Below are positions 43,471 to 51,084 of a stretch of DNA of 64,000 nt, in pieces. Made by a program: the position numbers and the translations under genes. The notes under the pieces are model-generated. The model searched no databases and was not told the origin of the DNA. It saw nothing but the letters and a program-made list of their open reading frames with translations. The DNA comes from Geomonas paludis (GTDB lineage: Bacteria > Desulfobacterota > Desulfuromonadia > Geobacterales > Geobacteraceae), in contig NZ_BLXY01000003.1 of the NCBI RefSeq assembly GCF_014193585.1, positions 411,720 to 475,719 on the forward strand, written 5' to 3'. The stretch's first letter is position 1. The number at the start of each line of letters is the position of its first letter.

Positions 43471-44307
43471 TTACTTGCGGTAAACGGGGTTGGTTCCCCT
43501 CACCTCGACGACGGGTGCGTCCTCAAGCTCCTCCAGGTTGCCGGTGTCCTCCTCGTACTCGTTCTCGCCCACGGCCCAGGCGTAGAACTTCTGCGAGTCG
43601 ATCAGCTGCGGCTTTTCCGGGATGCCGTAGACCCGGTTCTGCATCCCCTCGTCGTAGAGGCCGACGCAACCATGCGAGGCGGGCTTGCCGGGGAGGTCGC
43701 GGGCGTGGATCCAGTAGGAGACGTTATCGGGGCCGATGTGGAAGCGCATGGCGTTGTCCATCGGGTACTGGCCGCTCTCGTCCTCGGTCTTGTAGAGCGA
43801 CGAGGTGTGGTTGCGGTGCCGGGCATCGATGCGGAAGACGCCGACGGGGGTCTCGTGACCGGGGGCGCCGGTCGCGGCGGGGGCGGAGAACTTGAGCTTG
43901 CTGTTTTCGTAGGCACCCATCCACTGCTCGGTCATGTCGATCAGGATGTACTTGCCGTACCCCTTGGCCGCCGGGTACTCCTGGGGCATCGGGGTGTAAT
44001 CACGGGCGGCCGCGATATCGACGGGGACTTTGATGGTCATGCCGGGATAGACGTGGCGCCGGTCGATGCGGTTGAAGCGGGCCACGGTGACCCAGTCGGC
44101 GCCGTAAAGGGATTCCAGCGTTTCCTGCGGTTTGATGAAATGGGCGCGCCAGGGAACCTTGGCGAGGCTCGGGTATTCCACCCGGGAGAGGTCTTCCTTG
44201 GCCGGATCCTGCGGGTTGGCGCCAGGCTCGGAAGTGGCGGAGGGGTTGTAAACCACGACGGAAAAGAGGACTGCCAGGACAACAAAAGCCAAAATCTTAC
44301 GTAACAT
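43471..44307 (-). CDS. L,D-transpeptidase (YkuD) with LysM-like region
   Basis: 278 aa from ATG 44307. Signal/anchor segment (ILAFVVLAVLFSVVVY), a LysM-like stretch (IKPQETLESLYGADWVTVARFNRID...YPGMTIKVP), then a YkuD domain with the catalytic motif IHARDLPGKPASHGCVGLYDEG (His...Ser-His-Gly-Cys). It would form 3-3 crosslinks or attach proteins to peptidoglycan in the periplasm. The C-terminal tail after the domain is acidic (EYEEDTGNLEELEDAP). Confidence 0.88.
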   Translation of the reverse strand: MLRKILAFVVLAVLFSVVVYNPSATSEPGANPQDPAKEDLSRVEYPSLAKVPWRAHFIKPQETLESLYGADWVTVARFNRIDRRHVYPGMTIKVPVDIAAARDYTPMPQEYPAAKGYGKYILIDMTEQWMGAYENSKLKFSAPAATGAPGHETPVGVFRIDARHRNHTSSLYKTEDESGQYPMDNAMRFHIGPDNVSYWIHARDLPGKPASHGCVGLYDEGMQNRVYGIPEKPQLIDSQKFYAWAVGENEYEEDTGNLEELEDAPVVEVRGTNPVYRK

Positions 44308-44387
44308 CTTGCCTGCTCCCAACCTAGAAACGACTAATGGGGCCTACGCCCCATTTCGTTCTTAATTAACACCTTTGCCACGCTCGG

Positions 44388-45332
44388 TCAAGAAAAAGCG
44401 CGTCCCGCCATGACTTCCTGCACTGCACTGTAGGGATCGATGCTCTTGTCGCGCATCCCCGCCACGATCTGGTCGTACTTGCCGTTCCCCTTGATGGTGC
44501 CGAAGACGGTCTCGAAGAGTTCTTCCCGGAGCGTGTCGGCGAAGAGCTTGGCGTTTCTTTCCTCGGTGAGCCGCTGCAGGGCGCCCGACTCCTTCAGGTA
44601 GATGTGGTGTGCGTCGAACTCCTGCACCAGCTCCTCGATGCCCACGCCGCGGACCCCTTCGGTCTGCAGCACGCGCGGCGCCCACCCGTCCGCGTCGGGG
44701 TGCTTCATCTCCAGCATGGTGGTGAGTTCGCGGGCGGTGCGCTCCGCGCCGTCGCGGTCGGCCTTGTTGACCACGAAGACGTCGCCGATCTCGAGGATGC
44801 CGGCCTTGATGGCCTGGATGTCGTCGCCCAGGCCCGGGACCATGACCACCACGGTGGTGTGGGCGGTGCTGACGATGTCCACCTCGTCCTGCCCTACCCC
44901 GACGGTCTCGATGACGATGACGTCCATCCCCATGGCGTCCATGACGTTGACGACGTCGGTGGTGGAGCGGGAAAGCCCTCCCAGCGCCCCGCGGGTGGCG
45001 AGGCTGCGGATGAAGACGCCGGCATCGTCGGCGTGGCGGTTCATCCTGATGCGGTCGCCGAGGATGGCGCCGCCCGAGAACGGGCTGGTCGGGTCGATGG
45101 CCACCACGCCCACCAGGAGGTCCTTCTTCCGGTACGCGGAGACGATCTGGTCCACTAGGGTCGACTTCCCCGCCCCCGGCGGGCCGGTGATGCCGATGAT
45201 GTAGGCATTGCCGGTGTGGGGGTAGAGGGTTTTCAGTTCCTCGATGGCGCTTTTGAAGCGGTCATCGATGTCGCGCATAAGCCGCGCGGCGGCGCGTATG
45301 TCGCCGTCGAGCACGCGTTCGGCCAGGGTCAT
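44388..45332 (-). CDS. meaB: MeaB/ArgK-family GTPase for B12-dependent mutase
   Basis: 314 aa G3E GTPase. P-loop GPPGAGKST, DPTSPFSGGAILGDRIRM, ETVGVGQDE, and NKADRDGA (G4). MeaB protects and reloads methylmalonyl-CoA mutase with adenosylcobalamin. ATG 45332 follows GGAG by 5 bases. It is downstream of the B12-binding subunit gene and cobO, forming a coherent module. Confidence 0.93.
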   Translation of the reverse strand: MTLAERVLDGDIRAAARLMRDIDDRFKSAIEELKTLYPHTGNAYIIGITGPPGAGKSTLVDQIVSAYRKKDLLVGVVAIDPTSPFSGGAILGDRIRMNRHADDAGVFIRSLATRGALGGLSRSTTDVVNVMDAMGMDVIVIETVGVGQDEVDIVSTAHTTVVVMVPGLGDDIQAIKAGILEIGDVFVVNKADRDGAERTARELTTMLEMKHPDADGWAPRVLQTEGVRGVGIEELVQEFDAHHIYLKESGALQRLTEERNAKLFADTLREELFETVFGTIKGNGKYDQIVAGMRDKSIDPYSAVQEVMAGRAFS

Positions 45333-45347
45333 AAGAACTCCAGAGGC

Positions 45348-45503
45348 GGTTCAAGGTTCAACGTTCAACGTTCGAGTGAGCGCGTCGCCACCGTGCGGCA
45401 TGTTGGTGACTTCTACGGCGTGCGCCGCGTCTGCTCTAGGCAACACGCGGCGCATGGATTGCGTCCAGGTTTTGCAGTTAACGTTGAACGTAGAACGTTG
45501 AAC
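45348..45503. repeat. Inverted element with GTTCAACGTTCAACG word arms
   Basis: The left arm GGTTCAAGGTTCAACGTTCA plus ACGTTC (45348-45373) is inverse to the right arm GTTAACGTTGAACGTAGAAC plus GTTGAAC (45477-45503). The unique core of about 100 bp contains CACGCGGCGCATG. It lies between meaB and the B12-subunit gene, interrupting the module with a non-coding cruciform-prone insert. Confidence 0.8.
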
Positions 45504-45515
45504 GTCCGTTGCGGT

Positions 45516-45920
45516 TTAGGCGTGGGGCGTGATGTTGTCGCGAACCCAGCCGACGATGGTCTCGGTGGAGGTACCGGGGGTGAAGACTTCGGCGATACCG
45601 GCTGCTTTCAGCCCGGGGATGTCGTCCTCGGGAATGACGCCGCCGGCCATGAGCATGATGTCGGCAGCCCCCTTCTCCGTCATGATCTCCCTCACCGCGG
45701 GAAGCAGGGTGTTGTGGGCACCGGAGAGGATGGAGAGTGCGACCAGATCGACGTCCTCCTGGATGGCGGCGGAGACGATCTGCTCCGGGGTCTGGTGCAG
45801 ACCGGTGTAGATTACCTCGAAACCGGCGTCGCGAAAGGCGCGGGCGATGATCTTGGCACCCCTGTCGTGGCCGTCAAGACCAGGCTTTCCCACCAGCACG
45901 CGAATTCTTCTTTCAGCCAT
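45516..45920 (-). CDS. B12-binding subunit of a methylmalonyl-CoA-type mutase
   Basis: 134 aa cobalamin-binding domain with the D-x-H-x-x-G motif ([14 protein letters not shown]), S-x-L (LSILSGAH) and GG (AGGVIPE). This is the stand-alone small subunit found in two-subunit mutases. It follows cobO by 34 bp and feeds the same pathway; the large catalytic (TIM-barrel) subunit is not in the window. Confidence 0.93.
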   Translation of the reverse strand: MAERRIRVLVGKPGLDGHDRGAKIIARAFRDAGFEVIYTGLHQTPEQIVSAAIQEDVDLVALSILSGAHNTLLPAVREIMTEKGAADIMLMAGGVIPEDDIPGLKAAGIAEVFTPGTSTETIVGWVRDNITPHA

Positions 45921-45954
45921 GGCAAACCTCCGATATCAGTAAATTGAATGGTAG

Positions 45955-46485
45955 TTATTTCTCGATGCCGACGCGCGCATCGACGCCGGCTTTGTAATAG
46001 TGCTTTATTTCACGCATCTCGGTGACCAGGTCCGCCGCCTCGATGACCTTCTCATGGGCGTTGCGGCCGGTCAGGACCAGTTCCACGTGTTCCGGCTTCG
46101 CGGCCATCAGCTCCAGCAGACGCTCCACGGGAAGAAGCCCCATCGACACCGCACCGTTCACCTCGTCGAGAATGACCAGGTCGTAGTCGCCGCTGCCGAG
46201 CTTCTCCGCAGCGAGGGCCAGCGCCTCGGCTGCGAGATCCTTGTCGGCCTGGGCCGGGTTGTCCTTGTTGACCCATCCGGGCCGCCCGGTCTGAATGATG
46301 GTGAGAAAAGGAGCCAGCTTCTCGGCGGCCATCTGCTCGCCGTAGGGCCCGCCCCCCTTCATGAACTGGATCATGCACACCTTCAGCTCGCGGCCGGTGG
46401 CGCGCAGGGCGAGCCCCAGCGAAGCCGTGGTCTTCCCCTTGCCGTTGCCGGTATACACCTGAATAAGACCGCGTTCGAGTTTCAA
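45955..46485 (-). CDS. cobO: Cob(I)alamin adenosyltransferase, CobO/BtuR type
   Basis: 176 aa from TTG 46485 (GGGGGA 5 bases upstream; an ATG inside is out of frame). P-loop GNGKGKTTASLGLALRA, YDLVILDEVNGAVSMGLL, ELVLTGRNAHEKVIEAADLVTEM. It makes adenosylcobalamin by adenosylating cob(I)alamin, supplying the cofactor for the mutase whose subunit and chaperone are encoded next to it. Confidence 0.93.
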   Translation of the reverse strand: MKLERGLIQVYTGNGKGKTTASLGLALRATGRELKVCMIQFMKGGGPYGEQMAAEKLAPFLTIIQTGRPGWVNKDNPAQADKDLAAEALALAAEKLGSGDYDLVILDEVNGAVSMGLLPVERLLELMAAKPEHVELVLTGRNAHEKVIEAADLVTEMREIKHYYKAGVDARVGIEK

Positions 46486-46926
46486 GACATCCCCCGGTGG
46501 TGTTTTGGCCGCGGCCGCCAGCTGCGGTTTGCGCTGACGCTAACGGAAGCTCCGCGGCGACGCAGCACTATAGCAACTGCTAAAGGAAGGTGTCAAGGCC
46601 AAAGAGGCGATATCTAGAACAACGTTAGCGGGAAGAGTTATGGGTTGGTGCTTAGACGGGGCAAGGCAAATCCCCTCTGTCTCCCCTTCGCAAAGGGGAG
46701 GACGTGGGGGCGCGGGCTGAGCTTCGTTGCGGAAGTTGTCGCTGGCGCCACTATATAAAGGGAGGATGTTGGGGCAGGTTGCTCAGGGGGCTAATAGAAG
46801 TGGCAGCAGGAATTGAAGTAACAGCAATATTATTTCGGCTCATGCTCCGGCAATAACTGTTGACGGTACATCGAATACTTACGGCATGCAACACTCTGAG
46901 ACAGCGGTGCCCCCGAGAAACAAGCC
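46486..46926. other. Intergenic region upstream of tRNA-Val
   Basis: About 440 bp with no gene. At 46668-46710 it holds the Geobacter-type word AAATCCCCTCTGTCTCCCCT and TCGCAAAGGGGAGGACGTGG, related to repeats near 54.65 and 62.45 kb. The minus-strand open frame 46751-46945 has no coding support. Confidence 0.45.
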
Positions 46927-46955
46927 TTGACATGCAAAAAGGCATCTGCTACATA
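46927..46955 (+). promoter_or_regulatory. Sigma-70 promoter of tRNA-Val
   Basis: TTGACA, a 17-base spacer and TACATA, ending 12 bases before the tRNA 5' end. A near-ideal housekeeping promoter. Confidence 0.8.
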
Positions 46956-46967
46956 GACAGGACGCAT

Positions 46968-47042
46968 GGGCGATTAGCTCAGCGGGAGAGCACTGCCTTC
47001 ACACGGCAGGGGTCACTGGTTCGAACCCAGTATCGCCCACCA
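46968..47042 (+). tRNA. tRNA-Val (CAC)
   Basis: Complete cloverleaf: acceptor GGGCGAT/ATCGCCC, D arm AGCTCAGCGGGAGAGC, anticodon stem CTGCC/GGCAG around TTCACAC (anticodon CAC), T loop GGTTCGAACCC, encoded CCA. Confidence 0.95.
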
Positions 47043-47052
47043 TGCTAACAGC

Positions 47053-47087
47053 AAAGGCCAAGTCAACGACTTGGCCTTTTTCTTTTT
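47053..47087 (+). terminator. Terminator after tRNA-Val
   Basis: AAAGGCCAAGTC / GACTTGGCCTTT with a 3-base loop, followed by TTTCTTTTT. It touches the stop codon of the convergent sensor kinase. Confidence 0.88.
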
Positions 47088-48760
47088 CAATCTCCCGCAG
47101 GGCACGCTGCCGTGCTCTCCGCTGCGCCCACGGGATCCGCGGCCGTCCCGTCGCCGGAGCCGACCGGGTCTTGGGGCACCACGATGAACACCCGCGTCCC
47201 TACCCCAAGCTCCGTCTCGATCCGGAACTCCCCCCCCAGGTAGTCGATCTTCTTGCGCAGGTTGAACAGCCCGAATCCCCCGCTGCGGCTCTTCTTCCTG
47301 GCCACCTGGTCCGGGTCGAAACCGGTGCCGTTGTCGGTGATCTCGATCTGCATGCGGCCGGCGTCGCTGCTCAGCCTGATGCGGGCCAGACTGCAGTGCG
47401 AATGCTTGACCACGTTCAAAAGGATCTCGCGCACCGCCTGGAAGATGGAGGAGCGAACCTCGTACCTGAGGGCCAGGGGGGTGTGGTCGTCGGTGAGCTC
47501 GAAATTAAGTCCGTAGTTTTCCCTCAACTCTTCCGCCAGCCACTTTATGGCAGCCCCCAATCCCGCATTGGCCAGGATGGGTGGGCGCAGCTGAAAAGTC
47601 AGCGACCGGATGTCCTGGATCGACTGGGAAAGGAGCTTGTCGATCTCCTCGGCCACCACGATTTCCTTCTCGGAGGTGAGTTCGTTGGCCAGCCACTGCA
47701 GCTTCAGTTTCACCAGGATGAGGTGCTGTCCGACCTGGTCGTGCAACTCGCCGGCGATGCGTTCGCGCTCGCGCTCCTCGGTGAGGGAGAGTTCCTGGGT
47801 CAGTGCCTCCATTTTCTTCTGGTGCTCGAGGATCTGGTCCTCGGCACGCATGCGCTCCTCGACTTCGGCGCGCAGCCGGGCGTTGGCCGCGGTGAGCGAC
47901 TCCGTCCGCGCCGCGACCTGGCGCTCCAGCTCGCTGATGCGCCTGCGGGAAACCTCGCCGTAGGCCTCGGCTATGGGACGGCCGGTGCTGATGATGGTCT
48001 TCCAGAAGGTCAGCACCCCGACCAGGATGCAGAGGCCGCCGGTGTACTGGGCCGTCCTCCCGGCCCACCCTATCGGGCTCCCCACCGACTTCTGCAGCAG
48101 CACGCCGGCCAACCCGGTGGCGAAGAGCGCGAGGCCGGTGGCATACCAGCGCAGCTGTTCCACGCGGGTGCCGAGGTACTGCCTCAACGACAACGCGGCG
48201 GTTGCCGCGTAAAAAGCGATGGCGGCGGCCAGGACCACCCGGCCGGTCGAGGTGGGACCGGCTCCCTGCACGATGAAATCGGGCGCATGGCCGGTGACCG
48301 CGGCAACGGCAATGCTCGCCGAGATTACGGCGACGCCGAGGTAGGAGGTCAGCACCAAGGGAAGGCGCAGACGGGGAGCAGTTTCTTTGACATCGAGCAG
48401 CGGGATGACGGCACTGACCAGGAGCAGCAGGCCGCTCAGCAGGGCGCCGCTATTGTAGATGGTAACGGTGGTATTGGGGCCGCCGGGTTGGCCTATGAAC
48501 CATCCCGACACCGCCCCTGCTCCGCCCAGTGCCAGCATGCCGCAGCCGAGCATGAGCAGGGGGAGGCGCCCGACAGCCAGAAAGAGCTTGGTGGAGATAA
48601 AGACGATGAAGAAAGGGGTGCAGGCGAGAAAAACGGTGTTGAGAGCGGGAAGCAGCGCGGTCGGCTCCAACACGACCTGAGGATCAGCCCAGTAAAGGGT
48701 TGCTATCAGCGTCGTGAAGCACGTGAGCAGCGGCGCAGCGATGTTGCCAAACCTGTGCAT
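47087..48760 (-). CDS. Multi-pass membrane HisKA_3 sensor kinase
   Basis: 557 aa from ATG 48760. About eight hydrophobic segments in the first 260 residues (MASE-like sensor), a coiled coil (RISELERQVAARTESLTAA), then HisKA_3 with ERERIAGELHDQVGQHLILVK and a HATPase domain (REILLNVVKHS, DNGTGF, GGFGLFNLRKKID). The C-terminus is an Ala/Gly/Asp-rich tail. A NarX-like class that would need a NarL-type partner; none is adjacent. Confidence 0.88.
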   Translation of the reverse strand: MHRFGNIAAPLLTCFTTLIATLYWADPQVVLEPTALLPALNTVFLACTPFFIVFISTKLFLAVGRLPLLMLGCGMLALGGAGAVSGWFIGQPGGPNTTVTIYNSGALLSGLLLLVSAVIPLLDVKETAPRLRLPLVLTSYLGVAVISASIAVAAVTGHAPDFIVQGAGPTSTGRVVLAAAIAFYAATAALSLRQYLGTRVEQLRWYATGLALFATGLAGVLLQKSVGSPIGWAGRTAQYTGGLCILVGVLTFWKTIISTGRPIAEAYGEVSRRRISELERQVAARTESLTAANARLRAEVEERMRAEDQILEHQKKMEALTQELSLTEERERERIAGELHDQVGQHLILVKLKLQWLANELTSEKEIVVAEEIDKLLSQSIQDIRSLTFQLRPPILANAGLGAAIKWLAEELRENYGLNFELTDDHTPLALRYEVRSSIFQAVREILLNVVKHSHCSLARIRLSSDAGRMQIEITDNGTGFDPDQVARKKSRSGGFGLFNLRKKIDYLGGEFRIETELGVGTRVFIVVPQDPVGSGDGTAADPVGAAESTAACPAGD

Positions 48761-48991
48761 AATCAACCACCATCAACATCGGATAACGTCAGCGGGTGGC
48801 CTTGGCATGAGCACCACCGTCGAGGCGCCAACGGTGCAACCTGACGGCGTTTTCGTCCGCTTTTGCTGCCGCCCGATCCTCTCCGGGAGGGTAACGGCTC
48901 TTGGAGCCGTGGCCAAAATATCACACAATGCTTTTATTACAACGAAATAATCAGGTGACAGTTATTCAGCGCAGGAGGAATACTCATAAGA

Positions 48992-49017
48992 AAGGCCGGG
49001 TCACAGGACCCGGCCTT
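48992..49017 (-). terminator. Terminator after the PAS-PAS gene
   Basis: AAGGCCGGGTC / GACCCGGCCTT around a 4-base loop, with a T run on the minus strand (CTTTCTTATG). Confidence 0.8.
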
Positions 49018-49045
49018 CTTGTTGTTAACGCGGCGAGTGAGAGGA

Positions 49046-49858
49046 CTAAGCTTCCTCCGTGCGGGACAGGCGGTGGGTGATGTCCCGGTCGATGCCCCGG
49101 AACCCGCAAAAGACGCCGTCGGCGTCGAAGATGGGCACGCCGCTGGTCTCGAGCAGCACTTCCCTACCGTCCTTTCTGAGGTTGAGGTTTTCAACGTTGT
49201 GAAACGGCTCCTGGCGCGCAGTGAACTCGCCGAAAATCATGAGCAGCCGGTCGGCCTCGCGCCGGGGCATGAAGTCGAAAGGGGTCTTCCCCACCACCTC
49301 CTCGGCTGTGTAACCGAGCAGGTCAAACACCTTGGGGCTGGCGTAGGTGTAGACCCCTTCCGCATTCACCTCCCAGACCCAGTCCGAGGTTACCTCCACC
49401 AGCGTCTTGAAACGTTTCTCGCTTTCCCGCAGGGCCCCCTCGACCTGCCTCTGCCGGCTCACGTCCAGCATGACGATGCGGCACTCACGGTGCTGCTGCG
49501 AGACGGCGGACTCCAGCCGGACCGGTGTGCCATTGTGCAGCGTCACCTCGCACTCGACGCCGTCTTTGCGGCAGCAAAGCCGCTCCAGGTAATCGAGCAG
49601 GGCCGGGCGGTCCTGTTTCGCCACCAACTCCACGAAATCCATCCCCAAAAGGACGACGCGGTCTCTTTGCAGGAGGGTGCAGCAGGTCAGGTTGACCTTT
49701 TCGATGCGCCGCCCCTCCCCGATGGTCAGGTACCCCACCGGCGCGAAATCGTACAGTTCCGCGTACTGGGCCAGGGCCCGGTCCAACTGGGCGTAGGCAT
49801 CCAGCAGCTGCTGGTTTTGCCGCTCCAGTTCCTGGTTCTGCGCATTGAGATCATTCAT
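49046..49858 (-). CDS. PAS-PAS protein without an output domain
   Basis: 270 aa. An N-terminal coiled coil (QNQELERQNQQLLDAYAQL) and two PAS domains, about 30-138 (YDFAPVGYLTIGEGRRIEKVN) and about 145-262 (FKTLVEVTSDWVWEVNAEGVYTYASPKVFDLLGY), with the PAC ending FRGIDRDIT. The protein stops 8 residues later, so it has no kinase, cyclase or DNA-binding module. It follows the barrel gene by 23 bp and is probably co-transcribed. It may be a sensor partner or a truncated kinase. Confidence 0.85.
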   Translation of the reverse strand: MNDLNAQNQELERQNQQLLDAYAQLDRALAQYAELYDFAPVGYLTIGEGRRIEKVNLTCCTLLQRDRVVLLGMDFVELVAKQDRPALLDYLERLCCRKDGVECEVTLHNGTPVRLESAVSQQHRECRIVMLDVSRQRQVEGALRESEKRFKTLVEVTSDWVWEVNAEGVYTYASPKVFDLLGYTAEEVVGKTPFDFMPRREADRLLMIFGEFTARQEPFHNVENLNLRKDGREVLLETSGVPIFDADGVFCGFRGIDRDITHRLSRTEEA

Positions 49859-49881
49859 GACTGTCCCGTGACGTCTTCCGG

Positions 49882-50529
49882 TCAGAACTTCAGCCTAAGC
49901 CCCATGGTCGCGTTGTGCGTCTGGACCTCAAACTCGGTATTGATGAAGGACGCCTGGGAGGTGCCGAAGTAGCGGTAGGCAAGGTCGAGAGAAAGCTGCC
50001 GGTTCAGCGCGATCTCCAGTCCGGCGCCGGCTTGGTAGGCGAGCACCACCTGGTCGTCCGCCTCATAGAGAAAATCTCCCGCGGTGCTGACCACGTCGTT
50101 CAGGTGCAACGCGGCGAAGCCTATGCCGCCGCCCAGGTAGGGGGTGATGGGGGTGTTGTTGTGCATGTCGAAGAAGACGTTGGCCATGAAGGCGGTGGTG
50201 TCGACGTTGCCGTCGGCGATCCGGAAGCGCTGCCCGCTGTCCCGGTCGGTGACCCGGTTCAGCTGCAGGTCCTTGTAGGAGATCTCGCCTTCCAGGCGCA
50301 TGAGGCCGAAGTCGTAGCCCAGGGTACCGCCGACGTTGAGCCCGGGGTCGAACTTGATGCGGTCGTTGAAGGTGGTGACCCCGTCGAAGCTGGTGGCGTT
50401 GACGGTCTCGGGAACGGTGACCCCGATGAAGCCGGAGACGTACGGACCGGGACGAGGGGGCGTCGCCATGGCGGCGGCGGGAAGAGCAAGCAAAGACAGA
50501 ACGAGGATAGCGAGCAGGTTCTTTTTCAT
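49882..50529 (-). CDS. Outer-membrane beta-barrel protein
   Basis: 215 aa with a signal peptide (KNLLAILVLSLLALPAAAMA), alternating beta-strand pattern (YVSGFIGVTVP, GGTLGYDFGLMRLEGEISY, TAFMANVFFDM, PYLGGGIGFAAL, LDLAYRYFG) and a C-terminal aromatic residue (TMGLRLKF), all typical of small OmpA/OmpW-like porin-type barrels. GGAGG precedes the ATG. Confidence 0.85.
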   Translation of the reverse strand: MKKNLLAILVLSLLALPAAAMATPPRPGPYVSGFIGVTVPETVNATSFDGVTTFNDRIKFDPGLNVGGTLGYDFGLMRLEGEISYKDLQLNRVTDRDSGQRFRIADGNVDTTAFMANVFFDMHNNTPITPYLGGGIGFAALHLNDVVSTAGDFLYEADDQVVLAYQAGAGLEIALNRQLSLDLAYRYFGTSQASFINTEFEVQTHNATMGLRLKF

Positions 50530-50657
50530 GGACGTCCTCCTTGTGTGTGGCTGGTCTCTTTCATAGCAGTACAGCGCTCAAACAAACGCGGACCAGTATA
50601 CAGCGTGAGCAAGCGCTTGTACACTCTTGGATATCAACTGTACTTTACAACGTCTTG

Positions 50658-51083
50658 TTAGTGCGCCTTTGCTTCAGTACCGGCAGGCCCGGCCGGCGCC
50701 ATAGCCGTGACCTTTGCCAGTGACTGCTCTATGGCTGAGAACAGATCACGGTAGTCGATGGGCTTTTCGATGTAGTGATCGAGTTGGAACCCCGCCCCCA
50801 CCGAGTGCTCCAGGGTCGCTCTCCCGGCATCGGCGGTGATGAAGATGAACTGCACCTGCGGCTTGATCCCCCTGATGGCCTGCACCATGGCGACGCCCCC
50901 CATTTCGGGCATGTTGACGTCGGTGATCACGATGTCCGCGTCACGCTCCTTGAACAGCTCCACCCCTTCCCTGCCGTTCTGCGCAGTGCACAGCTTCAGG
51001 TCTCCATATTTGCGCCGCAGCACGACGGAGAGGATCTCCAGGGTGTCACGATCGTCTTCGACAAGCATCATGGTTGTTGCCAT
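50658..51083 (-). CDS. Single-domain response regulator of a kinase operon
   Basis: 141 aa receiver: E9-D10-D11, phospho-acceptor D55 (IVITDVNMPEMGG), T (FITADAG) and K in IEKPID. No output domain. Its ATG lies one base after the stop of the kinase at 51085, so the pair is a unit. Confidence 0.92.
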   Translation of the reverse strand: MATTMMLVEDDRDTLEILSVVLRRKYGDLKLCTAQNGREGVELFKERDADIVITDVNMPEMGGVAMVQAIRGIKPQVQFIFITADAGRATLEHSVGAGFQLDHYIEKPIDYRDLFSAIEQSLAKVTAMAPAGPAGTEAKAH

Positions 51084-51084
51084 T

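Noticed and set aside
48780..48950. Structured leader upstream of the HisKA_3 kinase
   Set aside because: A GGCTC/GAGCC hairpin and a CTCTCC/GGGAGG pair are present, but no known riboswitch core or terminator could be aligned.
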